This document shows positions 14,752-16,251 of a DNA stretch of 16,251 nucleotides, in pieces. The stretch is from assembly GCA_028822945.1 (NCBI GenBank), contig JAPKCN010000016.1, forward strand, positions 1 through 16,251. Direction: 5' to 3'. This stretch comes from Porticoccaceae bacterium. Its GTDB lineage: Bacteria > Pseudomonadota > Gammaproteobacteria > Pseudomonadales > Porticoccaceae. The translations under genes were made by a program, and so were the position numbers. Positions within the stretch are counted from its first letter, which is position 1. Each line of letters begins with the position of its first letter. The notes under the pieces are model-generated. The model did not search any database. It saw nothing but the letters and a program-made list of their open reading frames with translations, and had not been told where the DNA came from.

Positions 14752-16005
14752 ATGTTTTTAACTAACACATCTGACGCGTCAAGATCGCCAAAAAGCACCT
14801 TGGTGCACGCCCTGTGCGTGTTTATTTTCGGCGCAATTTGTCTCGACGCGCCGCGTGCCCAGACCGGTGACGACGCCAACGTAAGGTCATCAGTAGATGA
14901 TTATCTCGACGCCATCGACCGCGTCGAGGCCATGCACAGCGCCTATGCAACCGAGCTGTCTGACCTCTACATGGGCCTTGGTCGAGCGCTCATCGACGAA
15001 AATAACTACCCAGAAGCACAGAGGGCGCTGCATCGCGGCATGCAGGTGGAGCGCGTTAACTACGGTCTCGACAGCATCAGCCAGACTCCCTATTTACTGC
15101 TACTAGCCGATTTGGATGCTGCAGCCGGCGACGATAAGGCGTCGCAAGAGGCGCTCGAGGGCATCTATCAGATAAGCGCAAAAAACTATGGTTATCAAGA
15201 CTCGAGGATGCTCACAACACTCGATCAAATGCTAGCCTGGCAATTACAAAAATACCGTGATAAACCGCCGCGCAAGGCCTTCTCACACATCTTGGCAGTA
15301 GAGCGTTTGGCCGCTCGTATGGCCGGTGTAGTGCAGAGCAGCCTGCCGGTAAGCGATCCGCGAGCACCATCATATTTTGCTAAATTAGCAGCGATCCAGT
15401 ACTTAATAGCTGACCATATCGATCGCCATGGTGCGGCTCCAAAAGCCAGCTTTGCAATCAGCGCAGGCCCTGCGGTGCACTCGCAGAGTCGCGGTTCTAC
15501 ATCGTTTACTTACTACCGCCGCGGCAAGTCGGCCTTGCTGCATCGGGTCGATGCAGTAATGCAACAGAGTCAAGACGATCCGCTGATTCAAGCTGCGGCT
15601 ATCGCCGATCTCGCCGATTGGTACTTGGTGTTTGGTCAAACCCAAGCGGCCATAGGAGCCTATCGACTAGCGTTTGAGACACTGATTGACGACGATATCT
15701 CCGAGGATGTCCGCAACACATTTTTTTCGCAGCCAAAAAAGATCCAGTTTCAACTCGAGGATAACCCGACCGATGCCGGTCAACAGTCACTGCAAGTGGG
15801 CATCTGGATCACCGCAACCGGCAGACCTAAGGATATCGAGGTAATCGACCCACCCGATGAGCTATCCGAGCAAGACATCGAGCAGATGCGCGACGCGCTG
15901 CGCGACGATCGCTACCGGCCGCGTCTGAACGAGGGTGTTCCGGAGGCGATGGCGCATCGAGTATCCTACCGCCGACCAGAGGCACCGGCGGCTGAGCAGG
16001 GGTGA
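14752..16005 (+). CDS. Exported helical-repeat (TPR-like) protein with TonB-C-like tail
   Basis: A 417-residue protein. Residues 1-37 resemble an export signal with a hydrophobic core at about 17-31 (LVHALCVFIFGAICL), then APRAQT as possible cleavage region. Residues about 50-170 are helical with TPR-like spacing (YMGLGRALIDENNYPEAQRALHRG; LLLADLDAAAGDDKASQEAL), and another such helix pair lies near 285-312 (ADWYLVFGQTQAAIGAYRLAF). The last 85 residues (QVGIWITATGRPKDIEVIDPP, then helix, then YRPRL) follow the strand-helix-strand pattern of TonB C-terminal domains, but no TonB membrane anchor and proline spacer combination is present. A periplasmic assembly role is a guess. AGAGGA sits 7 bases before the ATG, a good ribosome site. 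The downstream lipoprotein gene is codirectional after a 59-bp gap. Confidence 0.8.
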   Translation: MFLTNTSDASRSPKSTLVHALCVFIFGAICLDAPRAQTGDDANVRSSVDDYLDAIDRVEAMHSAYATELSDLYMGLGRALIDENNYPEAQRALHRGMQVERVNYGLDSISQTPYLLLLADLDAAAGDDKASQEALEGIYQISAKNYGYQDSRMLTTLDQMLAWQLQKYRDKPPRKAFSHILAVERLAARMAGVVQSSLPVSDPRAPSYFAKLAAIQYLIADHIDRHGAAPKASFAISAGPAVHSQSRGSTSFTYYRRGKSALLHRVDAVMQQSQDDPLIQAAAIADLADWYLVFGQTQAAIGAYRLAFETLIDDDISEDVRNTFFSQPKKIQFQLEDNPTDAGQQSLQVGIWITATGRPKDIEVIDPPDELSEQDIEQMRDALRDDRYRPRLNEGVPEAMAHRVSYRRPEAPAAEQG

Positions 16006-16064
16006 GCCAACTATTCAAAGGACTGACCGTTAACCGAGGAATTTACGAAAAGGACAACCCATAT

Positions 16065-16251
16065 ATGCACAGAGTGACCCAGAGCAAGCCGACCGCAGTG
16101 CGCCGTCTGATGATTGCCATCGCCTTGTCCGTTGTAATAATGGCAATCGGCGGATGTACCCTGCCGGCGAAAATGTCGTCGAGCTCGGGCGGTGGAAGCT
16201 CGGGCGGTGGAAGCTCGGGCGGTGGAAGCTCGGGCGGTGGAAGCTCGGGCG
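16065..16251 (+). CDS. Lipoprotein with Ser-Gly repeat, 3' end beyond the window
   Basis: The ATG at 16065 opens a frame that runs off the window (62 complete codons). A basic start (HRVTQSKPTAVRR) is followed by a hydrophobic core (LMIAIALSVVIMAIG) and lipobox AIGGC (Cys31), a lipoprotein signal. The mature part begins TLPAKM and then consists of Ser and Gly only, as SSGGG units, up to the edge. Such a stretch is a flexible tether between the lipid anchor and whatever domain follows. AAAAGGA lies about 10 bases before the ATG. It is probably cotranscribed with the preceding helical-repeat gene. The functional domain is outside the window, so no function can be given. Confidence 0.8.
   Translation, partial: MHRVTQSKPTAVRRLMIAIALSVVIMAIGGCTLPAKMSSSSGGGSSGGGSSGGGSSGGGSSG
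16182..16251 (+). repeat. 15-bp in-frame tandem repeat (SSGGG units)
   Basis: AGCTCGGGCGGTGGA repeats perfectly four times (16182-16196, 16197-16211, 16212-16226, 16227-16241) and the first 10 bases of a fifth copy reach the window edge. Each copy encodes Ser-Ser-Gly-Gly-Gly. Zero divergence between copies suggests recent expansion, and the unit length (a multiple of 3) means gain or loss changes tether length without breaking the frame. Confidence 0.97.

Overview
The window looks like chromosomal DNA of a free-living gammaproteobacterium. The clues are conserved neighbourhoods known from that class (rpmE divergent from priA; priA followed by a SPOR-domain gene; lapA followed by pyrF) and proteins close to gammaproteobacterial types. 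I cannot name the genus. I see no plasmid, prophage, insertion sequence, CRISPR array, tRNA or rRNA gene. Supported coding regions cover only about 74% of the window (sum of the spans listed here), with several gene-free stretches of 400-660 bp and at least one likely decayed gene, which is sparse for such a genome.

Layout. Bases 1-1139 hold nearly all of an FMN-dependent L-lactate dehydrogenase (lldD), cut at its 5' end. At 1163-2553 lie two divergent, distantly MotA/ExbB-like membrane reading frames: an intact one on the minus strand and an apparently frameshifted remnant on the plus strand. At 2942-4079 a small membrane-anchored coiled-coil protein is followed after one base by a nitrilase-superfamily amidase. 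On the minus strand, 4277-5485 is the tRNA U34 hydroxylase trhO with an unusual 70-residue N-terminal extension. A small orphan gene lies at 6007-6297. The minus-strand pair lapA-pyrF (6957-7994) lacks the lapB gene that usually sits between them. rpmE (minus) and priA (plus) diverge at 8611-11258. priA is followed by an FtsN-like SPOR protein and a lipoprotein of the M28 / glutaminyl-cyclase type. An alanine-glyoxylate aminotransferase (minus) occupies 13134-14249. The window ends with a secreted helical-repeat protein carrying a TonB-C-like tail, then the start of a lipoprotein whose mature N-terminus is a perfect Ser-Ser-Gly-Gly-Gly tandem repeat.

Most genes are housekeeping or central metabolism: lactate oxidation to pyruvate, glyoxylate/alanine transamination, UMP synthesis, wobble-uridine modification, replication restart, division and envelope assembly. 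The parts least explained by known gene content are the MotA-like divergent pair, and the last two genes with their long upstream region, which contains inverted repeats and a foldable leader.

All family calls rest on reading the translated sequence and recalling family motifs; no database search was run.
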